DNA of 64,000 nt from Vibrio hannami (GTDB taxonomy: Bacteria > Pseudomonadota > Gammaproteobacteria > Enterobacterales > Vibrionaceae), in the NCBI RefSeq assembly GCF_029589055.1, contig NZ_JARQZP010000007.1, positions 1,860,001 through 1,924,000 on the forward strand. Reading direction: 5' to 3'. Below are positions 26,764 to 34,464 of the stretch, in pieces. The notes below the pieces were generated by a model. It did not search any database. It saw nothing but the letters and a program-made list of their open reading frames with translations, and had not been told where the DNA came from. Numbering within the stretch: the stretch's first letter is position 1; every line of letters begins with the position of its first letter. The translations under genes were made by a program, and so were the position numbers.

Positions 26764-27696
26764 TTATTTACTAACTGCTGCTTTCACGGCGGCACCCAGT
26801 TCATCCGGATTAAATTTCGCAATGAACTCGTTCGCTCCAACACGTTCTACCATCGCCTGATTAAACACACCACTCAACGAAGTGTGTAATATCACGTGCA
26901 GATCCTTAAGATCCGGATTACGACGAATTTCTGCGGTAAGAGTATAGCCATCCATCTCTGGCATTTCGATATCTGAAATAACCAAGGAGATATGATCAAA
27001 TATGTTTCCATCTGCAGCAAGCTCAACGAGTTTTTCGTAAGCTTCTTTACCATCTTTAACCAGAATGCCCTCAAAACCAATAGATTCCATTGCTCGTTGG
27101 ACCTGCTTACGTGCAACCGTGGAGTCATCGGCAATCAGCACCCGGCGAAGAATTGGTTTTTCCTGCTCAACTTCAACTTGAGCAATTTCTTCTGCAATAT
27201 CAGAGCTCATTTGCTCATCAACAGGGGCAATTTCAGATAGAATCTTCTCGACATCTAGAATCTCAACCAACTCGTTATCAATGTTAGTTACCGCGGTAAG
27301 GTAGTTAGATTTACCTGCACCCTCTGGTGGCGGGAGAATAGACTCCCAATGCATATTGATGATACGTTCGACTGAAGTCACAAGGAAACCTTGAATTGTC
27401 CGGTTAAACTCAGATATCACCACAAAGCAGTTTTCTGGATCCTGTGTTGCCCTGCCGCCAATAGCCAGGCTCAGGTCAATTACCGAGATAGTTTGCCCAC
27501 GAATATGTGCCACACCGATAACATGTGGGTTAAGATTTGGCATTGAAGTTAACTTGGGACACTGAAGTACTTCCTTCACCTTAAAAACGTTGATGCCATA
27601 TCGTTGGCGTCCCATAAGACGGAAAGTTAATAACTCTAATCGGTTTTGACCAACCAACTGCGTACGTTGGTTAACTGAGTCCATAATACCGGTCAT
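26764..27696 (-). CDS. cheV: CheV, CheW-receiver coupling protein
   Basis: CheV couples receptors to CheA and adds a phosphorylatable receiver domain. The 310-residue protein has a CheW domain (about 20-165; VIGVAHIRGQTISVIDLSLA) and a receiver domain (about 187-308; VLIADDSTVARKQV, acceptor Asp in LVISDIEMPEMDGYTL). The start ATG lies at 27696, divergent from flgA. Confidence 0.96.
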   Translation of the reverse strand: MTGIMDSVNQRTQLVGQNRLELLTFRLMGRQRYGINVFKVKEVLQCPKLTSMPNLNPHVIGVAHIRGQTISVIDLSLAIGGRATQDPENCFVVISEFNRTIQGFLVTSVERIINMHWESILPPPEGAGKSNYLTAVTNIDNELVEILDVEKILSEIAPVDEQMSSDIAEEIAQVEVEQEKPILRRVLIADDSTVARKQVQRAMESIGFEGILVKDGKEAYEKLVELAADGNIFDHISLVISDIEMPEMDGYTLTAEIRRNPDLKDLHVILHTSLSGVFNQAMVERVGANEFIAKFNPDELGAAVKAAVSK

Positions 27697-27733
27697 AACT
27701 TCAACTCCATTTCTAACTTCGGTACAAAAATTG

Positions 27734-27751
27734 ATAACCTAATAAGGTTAT
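27734..27751. promoter_or_regulatory. Palindrome in the cheV-flgA divergent region
   Basis: ATAACCT-AATA-AGGTTAT is a perfect 7-bp inverted repeat between the divergent cheV and flgA starts, overlapping a possible promoter (TTGATA to TATAAA). It could be an operator or a small hairpin; no known box is matched. Confidence 0.4.
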
Positions 27752-27801
27752 TATAAAAATAAGAAAACAATGTGAATACCGTAAAGCAGGTTATAGCAAA
27801 T

Positions 27802-28521
27802 ATGTATATTATCTCTAAGTATAAAGCTTTGTATAAAAAGTTTGATAAATCTATAGGATTTTTCATATTTTTATTTTCGATATCTTGCCATGCCGCAACT
27901 CAAGAACAGCTATCGACCATTCAAAAAGCCGCGGAAGCTCACGTAAAAAGTATAATAGAAGTCCCGCATAACGGTGAACTTGTTGCTGAGGCTGCAAATT
28001 TAGACTCTCGACTTAAAGTCACTCATTGCCCTTCCGCGCTTGAAGTTTCTTCTTCCAAAAAGAGTAACCGCACAAGCAATGTCACCGTTCTCGTTCAGTG
28101 CGAGGAAGATAACTGGAAAGTGTATGTTCCTGTGCGTACCACTGTTTCCCTTCCCCTTGTAACGGCCACTCGCTCATTAACTAAAGGGGAAATCTTAAAT
28201 AAACAAGATCTTACACTTTCTATGATCACACTCAACGCGTACAGACGGCAAGGCTTTACCGCACCTGAACAGGTGGCTGGAGCAAAATTAAAGCGAAATA
28301 TCAGAGTGGGCGATGTATTGGAACGCAATGATATTTGTGTTGTGTGCCGAAGCGAAAAGGTCATGATTAAAGCCGTAAAAAACGGATTAGTAATCACGAC
28401 CAAAGGAACCGCGCTAAGTGATGGCTCGTACGGAGACCAAATTCGAGTAAAAAATGACAAATCGAAGCGCATTATTGATGGTGTAGTCACAGGTATTGCT
28501 GAAATAACGGTGTATTTTTGA
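27802..28521 (+). CDS. flgA: FlgA, P-ring assembly chaperone
   Basis: FlgA is the periplasmic chaperone for P-ring assembly. The protein has a signal peptide ending FFIFLFSISCHA, then a SAF-like core (LTKGEILNKQDLTLSMITLN, GAKLKRNIRVGDVLERND) and the C-terminal GDQIRVKNDKSKRIIDGVVT. I chose the ATG at 27802 (239 residues) because AGGTTA lies upstream; a GTG at 27772 would add ten residues. Divergent from cheV. Confidence 0.93.
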   Translation: MYIISKYKALYKKFDKSIGFFIFLFSISCHAATQEQLSTIQKAAEAHVKSIIEVPHNGELVAEAANLDSRLKVTHCPSALEVSSSKKSNRTSNVTVLVQCEEDNWKVYVPVRTTVSLPLVTATRSLTKGEILNKQDLTLSMITLNAYRRQGFTAPEQVAGAKLKRNIRVGDVLERNDICVVCRSEKVMIKAVKNGLVITTKGTALSDGSYGDQIRVKNDKSKRIIDGVVTGIAEITVYF

Positions 28522-28577
28522 TTCATTTTCCCGCAAACTACCGTTATCCGAGAATTTATTATTTTTGTGAAAAAGTA

Positions 28578-28605
28578 CTAAAGTAATAACGGTACTAGTC
28601 GATAT
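28578..28605 (+). promoter_or_regulatory. Sigma-28 promoter of flgMN
   Basis: CTAAAG and GTCGATAT in the form TAAA-N15-GTCGATAT, matching the FliA -10 GCCGATAA in six of eight bases. It lies about 44 bp upstream of flgM, as expected for the anti-sigma factor feedback loop. Confidence 0.7.
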
Positions 28606-28648
28606 TCTGAGTACAAGATTCACACATTAAGCGAATAAGGCTTTTATT

Positions 28649-28960
28649 ATGGCAAGCATTGATAACGTACGCTCAAGCCAGGCAATGACGACCAACCGTA
28701 GCCAGGCAAGAGCAGAGTCCGCAGCAAAACAGGATTCAGGAAAAGCTGAATCAAAGGTTAGCTCGGATTCAGTATCACTGAGCCAGCAAGGAAAAGCTAT
28801 GGGTCAACTTCAACAGCAAATGGCTGCACAACCGAGTTTCGACAGTGCAAAAGTCGCAGCGATTAAAGAAGCAATCGCGAATGGCTCTTATACCGTCGAT
28901 CCAGAAAAGCTAGCAGACAACATGATTAAGTTTGAAGACGAATTAGGTGGGCTGTCTTAA
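28649..28960 (+). CDS. flgM: FlgM, anti-sigma-28 factor
   Basis: FlgM holds FliA (sigma-28) inactive until it is exported through the finished hook. The 103-residue protein has a disordered, Ser/Gln-rich N-terminal half and the C-terminal FliA-binding helices (DSAKVAAIKEAIANGSYTVD then PEKLADNMIKFE). AAGG lies near the ATG. It is 20 bp before flgN and has its own sigma-28-type promoter. Confidence 0.96.
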   Translation: MASIDNVRSSQAMTTNRSQARAESAAKQDSGKAESKVSSDSVSLSQQGKAMGQLQQQMAAQPSFDSAKVAAIKEAIANGSYTVDPEKLADNMIKFEDELGGLS

Positions 28961-28980
28961 GCAGTCTGATTCGATATACC

Positions 28981-29406
28981 ATGGCGAAACTTGTTGACCT
29001 CCTAGACTATCAACTTCAAAGCGCACGTTCTTTGTACGAACTGCTTGAGGTAGAGAAAGTTGCGATCACTAAAAGAGTTTCTACGGATATCGAACAGGCA
29101 GCGAAAGATAAGCTGACTTTAATCACGCAACTGCAGCAAACCGATCAACGAATTGCAACACACCCTGATGCCAACACTCTGAACGAAGATGATAAGTTAA
29201 AGGATTTAGTCGAACAGATCCGTTCTCTTATGCAGGAATGTAAACTCGCAAATGAAGTTAACGGCGAAGCACTGCAACGAGCACAACTCAGCTACAACAA
29301 ACTAAATAATCTGATGCAGCAAACTCACGGAAAGTTTGGCATGACATACACAGCTGGTGGCCAGACTTCCAGTGTTTCAACTCTGGGTACCAACATTAAA
29401 GCGTAA
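28981..29406 (+). CDS. flgN: FlgN, export chaperone for FlgK/FlgL
   Basis: FlgN binds the junction proteins FlgK and FlgL before export. The 141-residue protein is nearly all helical (LLDYQLQSARSLYELLEVEK, IEQAAKDKLTLITQLQQTDQ), normal for the family. It is co-transcribed with flgM and followed by a strong terminator. Confidence 0.92.
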   Translation: MAKLVDLLDYQLQSARSLYELLEVEKVAITKRVSTDIEQAAKDKLTLITQLQQTDQRIATHPDANTLNEDDKLKDLVEQIRSLMQECKLANEVNGEALQRAQLSYNKLNNLMQQTHGKFGMTYTAGGQTSSVSTLGTNIKA

Positions 29407-29431
29407 ACTGAATGATTCGTTTTAGGAAAGC

Positions 29432-29460
29432 AAAAGCGGCAAATCAATTGCCGCTTTTTT
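29432..29460 (+). terminator. Terminator between flgN and flgP (bidirectional)
   Basis: AAAAGCGGCAA and TTGCCGCTTTT form an 11-bp stem followed by TT. It serves flgMN on the plus strand and, with A/T runs on both sides, probably flgOP on the minus strand. Confidence 0.9.
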
Positions 29461-29501
29461 AGTGTCTGGAGATATGGTTATAGTTTTGTTCTGCGAGTAG
29501 T

Positions 29502-29933
29502 TTAGAACAGAGTTTGCTGTCTCTTAGATGGCACCTGCTGTACTTCACCATAATCACGAAGTCTGTCCATCTTAGTGATATCAAGCTCCAGCTCCGTCAC
29601 ATAGCTATCGCCCACAGGATAACTGCGTACTACTTCTGCGCCACGAATAACGCCATCAACTGAGCCAGACGTTAGCTCTGTACCCAGGCGTTGATCCTGC
29701 ATATTGGCACGACCGCTTACTCGCATACCATATATCTGCTCGGCAAGCTCCCGGTATGCATCTATCTTTGAGGCACGCATAGCTCGAACACGCTTTTCCT
29801 CATCATTGTTGCCTTTCTGCTCGCTAACACTCGCGTATCCAACTGCACGCAATACATTGTCATCCTGCATAGGCTGTAGAGGTTGGCAACCAGCAGCAAT
29901 CAATACAAACGCTAAAATCAGTAACTTTTTCAT
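29502..29933 (-). CDS. flgP: FlgP, outer-membrane flagellar lipoprotein
   Basis: FlgP is a lipoprotein of the outer-membrane-associated disc (H ring) of the sheathed Vibrio flagellum. The 143-residue precursor has the signal MKKLLILAFVLIAAGC with a lipobox AAGC. The conserved core holds MRASKIDAYRELAEQIYGMR and a basic C-terminus. Two ATGs are adjacent; the second (29933) has the better spacing to GGAG. It lies 15-18 bp after flgO in one operon. Confidence 0.92.
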   Translation of the reverse strand: MKKLLILAFVLIAAGCQPLQPMQDDNVLRAVGYASVSEQKGNNDEEKRVRAMRASKIDAYRELAEQIYGMRVSGRANMQDQRLGTELTSGSVDGVIRGAEVVRSYPVGDSYVTELELDITKMDRLRDYGEVQQVPSKRQQTLF

Positions 29934-29950
29934 CATTAACTCCTGCGGCC

Positions 29951-30583
29951 TTAGTTGCGTAAGATAATCGTCTTGTTCGATTTATTAGGATCGGAACGAA
30001 TAATCAAGCCATCCTGAGTGCGAATCGTGTTCATCGTGTCCAGATCCAGGCCAACTCGATCCGCAGGGAGGAAACCTTGTGCCGTTGCCACAACAATACG
30101 GCTTTGAAGCCCAACGACGCGAGCATTTACGATTATACCGCCCTCCTGACGTAGCATCGTCCCTGTAAGAACAAACTGAATTTGTTGTTCTTGCATTAGG
30201 TCATTCCAGTCACGGCTAATAGCAAAATCACCCTGTTGTGTCACCCGAATAGAGCCAGTTGTCTTAAAGTCGACCACCTTAAACCCACGCTGCTGTAATT
30301 GATGGATAAAGGCTTCAGATACGGTATTACCCAACCAGTTCGTCGAGTCCATATGCTGCAAATCTACAAATGAGGCTACTGCTATCGGTGTTCTTGCCGA
30401 TATACTGGTGTTGGTGACGACTAAATCTTCCGTCATGCTTTCTACAAAGAAATCCAATGTATGGCGCGGATTTTCATAGAGCATGAACCGGCTTCCCGTA
30501 TACGGTTCTTTACCGTTATATATTGGGGAATAAGCGCAAGATGCCAGTAGCATCGTTGTTGCGACTATAAACCATTTTTTCAT
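29951..30583 (-). CDS. flgO: FlgO, outer-membrane flagellar lipoprotein
   Basis: FlgO works with FlgP and FlgT at the outer-membrane rings of polar Vibrio flagella. The 210-residue precursor has the signal MKKWFIVATTMLLASC with lipobox LASC. The FlgO-type domain follows (TPIAVASFVDLQHMDSTNWL, FIHQLQQRGFKVVDFKTTGS, FVLTGTMLRQEGGIIVNARV). It is the first gene of flgOP and diverges from flgT. Confidence 0.93.
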   Translation of the reverse strand: MKKWFIVATTMLLASCAYSPIYNGKEPYTGSRFMLYENPRHTLDFFVESMTEDLVVTNTSISARTPIAVASFVDLQHMDSTNWLGNTVSEAFIHQLQQRGFKVVDFKTTGSIRVTQQGDFAISRDWNDLMQEQQIQFVLTGTMLRQEGGIIVNARVVGLQSRIVVATAQGFLPADRVGLDLDTMNTIRTQDGLIIRSDPNKSNKTIILRN

Positions 30584-30751
30584 TATCTCGATCTCCAGAT
30601 ATTCTCAGGTGTTAGTGTTCCCTTTGGTTATCTCTCTTTAACTCTTTTGGAACAATCCTTGCTTTCCTATAATTGCACTAACAGAAAAACAACACCGAAA
30701 TCAGTTACAGAAAAACAAAGCAAAAACTATACCCAAAATGGTAATACGCAG

Positions 30752-31888
30752 ATGAAGAAAATTATCACCCACTACTTACTGTACATTTTATTGTTTATAT
30801 TCAGCAAGTTAAGTTATGCCGAATGGTATGAGGTGAATGGAAATGCAACATTTATATCATCTGAAGAGACCGCAAGAGTCCATGCGCTTGAAGATGCTAT
30901 TTACCGAGCAATGAAGTATTCCGGCGCTGATATAGGAACACTTAGTAACCTTCGTCCCTTCCTTGAGCAGAACAGAAACGAATATCAGTTTACCAACCAC
31001 GAAGTACGCTATATCAGGGTGTTAAGCCAGGAAGCTAAAGATGGTCGAATGTCCCTGAGGGTTCAATTAGACATATATCCATCGGCAACAGGTTGCCATG
31101 TAGATCAGTACAAAAAGACATTTCTGGTTGGAAACGTCGATATTGCGTCACCACAGCAAGCTGTAATGGGGCAAGTTTACAAACTAGGTGACGATTTCAG
31201 CCATGTAGTGAACCGCCAGCTCGATCAGGAGTCCATCAGCTTTGTTTCCGTAGGCACCACCGATTACGAGATCAATAAAAACCAGCCTGAAATGCTTAAG
31301 ATGATAGCTCAGGATGCTAATGCACAATACATCATAGGTGGTGTAATCACTGACTTAACCGCGACTATCGAGCAAAAGCTCCTTGGAGATGACTTGGTAA
31401 ACCGCCAGTTTGCCCTGGAAATGCAAATATACGACGGTAAAACCGGGCACGAGGTGTATAACCGCGCCTACCGTGAAGTAGCAAACTGGCCATTTCCAAG
31501 AACCAGTAAAGTTGATACACGAAGTGCCCGTTTCTGGGCTTCAACGTACGGTGAGATGCTGTTAAGAGTGACCCGAAACATCATGCTTGATATGGAAACG
31601 GAGCTGTCCTGTAAGATAACGTTGCCAGAAGTAATTGCGGTGAACGGGGATACGATCACCATAGACCTTGGACGAATCCATGATGTAAATATCGGCGATG
31701 TCCTTCAGCTATGGCACACCGCTTCTTTTGTTGATCAACACGGTCTGCCTCGAAATAAAGTATCGCAAAGTGAAATCACTTATACCGTAACCCGGACATA
31801 CGATCAGGAATCTGAACTTGTTATCAATCAGCCAAATCTGGCAGGAAGTGTTCAGATTGGAGACGTATTACATAAAGAGTTGAATTAA
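30752..31888 (+). CDS. flgT: FlgT, H-ring protein
   Basis: FlgT makes the H ring around the LP ring, needed for sodium-driven Vibrio motors. The 378-residue precursor begins with a signal peptide (MKKIITHYLLYILLFIFSKL, ending SYA) and then EWYEVNGNATF. Three regions follow as in the FlgT structure, with the C-terminal part INGDTITIDL-like (VNGDTITIDLGRIHDVNIGD). I place the start at the ATG at 30752 because it heads the signal peptide; the frame is open 35 codons further upstream without a signal-like start. Confidence 0.94.
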   Translation: MKKIITHYLLYILLFIFSKLSYAEWYEVNGNATFISSEETARVHALEDAIYRAMKYSGADIGTLSNLRPFLEQNRNEYQFTNHEVRYIRVLSQEAKDGRMSLRVQLDIYPSATGCHVDQYKKTFLVGNVDIASPQQAVMGQVYKLGDDFSHVVNRQLDQESISFVSVGTTDYEINKNQPEMLKMIAQDANAQYIIGGVITDLTATIEQKLLGDDLVNRQFALEMQIYDGKTGHEVYNRAYREVANWPFPRTSKVDTRSARFWASTYGEMLLRVTRNIMLDMETELSCKITLPEVIAVNGDTITIDLGRIHDVNIGDVLQLWHTASFVDQHGLPRNKVSQSEITYTVTRTYDQESELVINQPNLAGSVQIGDVLHKELN

Positions 31889-31892
31889 CAAA

Positions 31893-31928
31893 AATAAGAA
31901 AGGGCGACACATGTCGCCCTTTCTTATT
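31893..31928. terminator. Bidirectional terminator between flgT and the chemoreceptor
   Basis: AATAAGAAAGGGCGACA and TGTCGCCCTTTCTTATT form a 17-bp perfect stem with a 2-base core, 5 bp after the flgT stop and 21 bp from the convergent chemoreceptor stop. Confidence 0.9.
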
Positions 31929-31948
31929 AGCATAGATCTTATTGTGGT

Positions 31949-33919
31949 TTACGTTTTAAAGTTACCAGCAAGATGCTGCAACTTTTCGGCTAGCCCTGCT
32001 TGCTCTTGCGCAGCTGTGGCTATCTGTTCTCCACTTTGCGCTGTTGCGTGAACACTATCACTAATCCCTTGGGCACTTATTGAAATCTCGTTACTTGCGA
32101 CGACTTGCTGTTCGGCAGCGGTAGTGATCTGTATTGCCATATCAGAGATACTATTAATCGCATCGACAACGGCACTCAATGTTTGCTGAACTTCCTGAGA
32201 CTTATCTACGCTCACCGCGACCTGAGATTTAGCATCATTCACCTGCTCAAACGCATTATCACTGTCTGATTGAAGCTTCTTCACCATATTTTCGATTTCT
32301 AGTGTCGAGCTCTGGGTTCGTTGTGCAAGAGACCTAACTTCATCGGCAACAACGGCAAATCCTCTCCCCGCCTCACCCGCACGAGCTGCTTCTATTGCCG
32401 CATTTAGCGCGAGCAGGTTAGTTTGCTCTGCAATTCCCTGGATAACGTCAACCACACTAGAAATAGCACCACTACTTACGTGCAACTCATTGATAGTATT
32501 TGTCACTGAATCTATTGTATCGGATACATTTCCAATCGAGTTAGTAGAGTCATCTACCGATTTGCTGCTTTCAGAGATTAACTGATTCGCAGCATTCGCC
32601 TGTTCAGAGGTAACCCTTATATTCTGAGCCACTTCCTGTATGGATACGCTCATCTCTTCCATTGCAGAGACAACCTGCAACACCTGTCCCTGTTCTTTCT
32701 TTAACGTCTCAGCATTCTGTTTTACCGTCAACGTAGACTCTTCAGACGCTGCTGCAAGCTGTTCGCTTGAGGTAGCGATCAAATGAACCGCACTGGTGAA
32801 TTCATCCAGCATCTTATTCAGGTTTTTCGCTATGTTGCCTAGTTCATCTTCATCAATTGCCCTGCTTCTGGATGTCAGATCTTTGGTTGATGCGAGCTCC
32901 AGAGTACTATTGAGACAATTTACTTGTTTGTTGATGCCTCTAGCCATTCGGAAACTTAAGATTGTTGAACAACTAACAAGGACAAGAGAAACAGCAAGGT
33001 AGATCCAGAATAACTTCTTTTGCTCGGCAACAATATTTTCAGACAGAATGAGTATCTCTTCGGTAAGTAGCTCCTCCTGAGTCTTAAGTAAGTTAATTCT
33101 TCGGGTTGAAGCGGCGAACCACTCTTCTGCACTTTGGTTTAGATCACCGGAAAACGCTTTTTCTCGATAATTTGCTACTTCTTTAAATGGGGTCTCGGCA
33201 GTTAGCTTCTTATATGACTGAGCATGTGCGTCTGTTGCATAGACAAGGAAGGTTCCCAGGTAACTGTTTTGTTCGCTCACTAAGGTTACAAACTTCTTAA
33301 ACATTCCCGGACCAAACTCACCACGTCCAAATGAATTGGTCAGTACCGCGCGTTCAATACCTGCGCGCTCTTTACCTTGCAAAAACTCATAATAAGCAGC
33401 TAAAGCCCGACTAATATCGGCGATACTGGAAACCCCTACAGCTTTGCCCGGAACCGATAACAGGTGTCCATTTAACGTGGTGTAATAACTTAATGCTTTA
33501 CCGATTGGTGTTGAAAGCGAAGTAATGCCGCTTCTCATCGATTTGATGTCTGATAGCATTCGGTTGGCCGTTTCAACCACCGACCACAGCTGAGGATACT
33601 TTTGCAAATCTGATTTATTTTGAGAGATATAGCTTTCTAAATCTGCCAGCCTTTTATCTGTTTCTTTCCTCTGACTAGGCAACTTATCACCAAATTTTTT
33701 GCCTTTTGAGCCAATATAACCAGCTGACATACCTCTTTCTTTTTGCAGCTCGTGAACCAGTCTACTGTTATATGCAGACAATTCTACAAACTGATAAATA
33801 ACACTTGCCGAGTTTTGTTTTTCCTTAACTCCTAAAACCTGAGCTCCAGAAAAATAAATTACCGCAATCAAAATTGGAGCAACTACTGCTATTAGTTTCT
33901 GTCTGACACTGAGCCGCAT
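31949..33919 (-). CDS. Methyl-accepting chemotaxis protein with NIT sensor domain
   Basis: A chemoreceptor of 656 residues. A first membrane helix (about 9-29) is followed by a large periplasmic all-helical domain with the NIT signature HELQKERGMSAGYIGSKGKKF (split here: HELQKERGMSAGYIG and SKGKKF), a second membrane helix (about 300-320), HAMP, and the signalling domain with the hairpin tip EQTNLLALNAAIEAARAGE. NIT domains are reported to sense nitrate/nitrite or related ligands; the ligand here is not known. Next to the flagellar cluster but on its own transcript. Confidence 0.93.
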   Translation of the reverse strand: MRLSVRQKLIAVVAPILIAVIYFSGAQVLGVKEKQNSASVIYQFVELSAYNSRLVHELQKERGMSAGYIGSKGKKFGDKLPSQRKETDKRLADLESYISQNKSDLQKYPQLWSVVETANRMLSDIKSMRSGITSLSTPIGKALSYYTTLNGHLLSVPGKAVGVSSIADISRALAAYYEFLQGKERAGIERAVLTNSFGRGEFGPGMFKKFVTLVSEQNSYLGTFLVYATDAHAQSYKKLTAETPFKEVANYREKAFSGDLNQSAEEWFAASTRRINLLKTQEELLTEEILILSENIVAEQKKLFWIYLAVSLVLVSCSTILSFRMARGINKQVNCLNSTLELASTKDLTSRSRAIDEDELGNIAKNLNKMLDEFTSAVHLIATSSEQLAAASEESTLTVKQNAETLKKEQGQVLQVVSAMEEMSVSIQEVAQNIRVTSEQANAANQLISESSKSVDDSTNSIGNVSDTIDSVTNTINELHVSSGAISSVVDVIQGIAEQTNLLALNAAIEAARAGEAGRGFAVVADEVRSLAQRTQSSTLEIENMVKKLQSDSDNAFEQVNDAKSQVAVSVDKSQEVQQTLSAVVDAINSISDMAIQITTAAEQQVVASNEISISAQGISDSVHATAQSGEQIATAAQEQAGLAEKLQHLAGNFKT

Positions 33920-34190
33920 AATTTAATCCATCTTCAATAAACAACCACCTACCCCATTATAGGTAGGAGTATCTGGACAACTATTACCCAAAATGGTTAT
34001 AGATTAATCTGGGTTCACAAATAAACAAAACACCACCAAAACACTAACATATTCAACACATATCGCTTTCAACTTGAGCCAAATAATAAAGCCTTAATTT
34101 AAGCAATCAGGGGGAAACTGGTTAACTCCTAACCATTTGATATAGATGGCATTCACAGCACACTCAAATTAGGTTAGAATCTTTTCCGAC

Positions 34191-34231
34191 GTCCCCATAG
34201 TTCAACTGGATAGAACAGTCGCCTCCTAAGC
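34191..34231 (+). pseudogene. 5' half of a tRNA-Arg(CCU) split by the island
   Basis: GTCCCCA (acceptor), a D arm with GTTC/GAAC stem, the anticodon stem GTCGC and the loop CTCCTAA are present, then the sequence changes abruptly to AT-rich island DNA. The matching 3' half lies at 45300-45343. Joined, the two halves give a regular tRNA-Arg with anticodon CCU. A -10-like TAGAAT at 34175-34180 remains upstream, so the truncated gene is probably still transcribed into the island. Confidence 0.9.
34223..34231 (+). other. attL core
   Basis: CTCCTAAGC, shared with the right end at 45300-45308. To its left is the 5' part of the tRNA, and to its right is island DNA (TAGCTTTATT). Confidence 0.85.
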
Positions 34232-34270
34232 TAGCTTTATTATATATTGATATTAATAAACATATTCTTA

Positions 34271-34415
34271 TAATAAAAACCAATATGAACCATTACTGAC
34301 TAAATATATTAAAATCAAACAGTTAGACTTATAAATCCTAGTAAATATTGTTCATTACTCCTAATAAAAACCACTTTTAGAAAAAGTCCATAAAGCACTA
34401 TATATTGCACTATAC
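34271..34415 (+). repeat. Short direct repeats ahead of the integrase (arm-site candidates)
   Basis: TAATAAAAACCA occurs at 34271-34282 and 34362-34373, with a near copy TAATAAAAATCA at 45189-45200 near the other end. GCACTATA occurs at 34395-34402 and 34408-34415. These are the kind of sites a tyrosine recombinase binds with its N-terminal arm domain; no binding can be shown here. The gap 33920-34190 upstream shows only a CCTACC/GGTAGG dyad. Confidence 0.45.
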
Positions 34416-34464
34416 ACTCTAATGCGACTACAATTCTCATCTATAGAGAAAACGGGGTGATCGA

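Noticed and set aside
30730..33999. The word ACCCAAAATGGT seen near 30731 and 33985
   Set aside because: Two copies of an 11-12-base AT-rich word in unrelated contexts; most likely chance.
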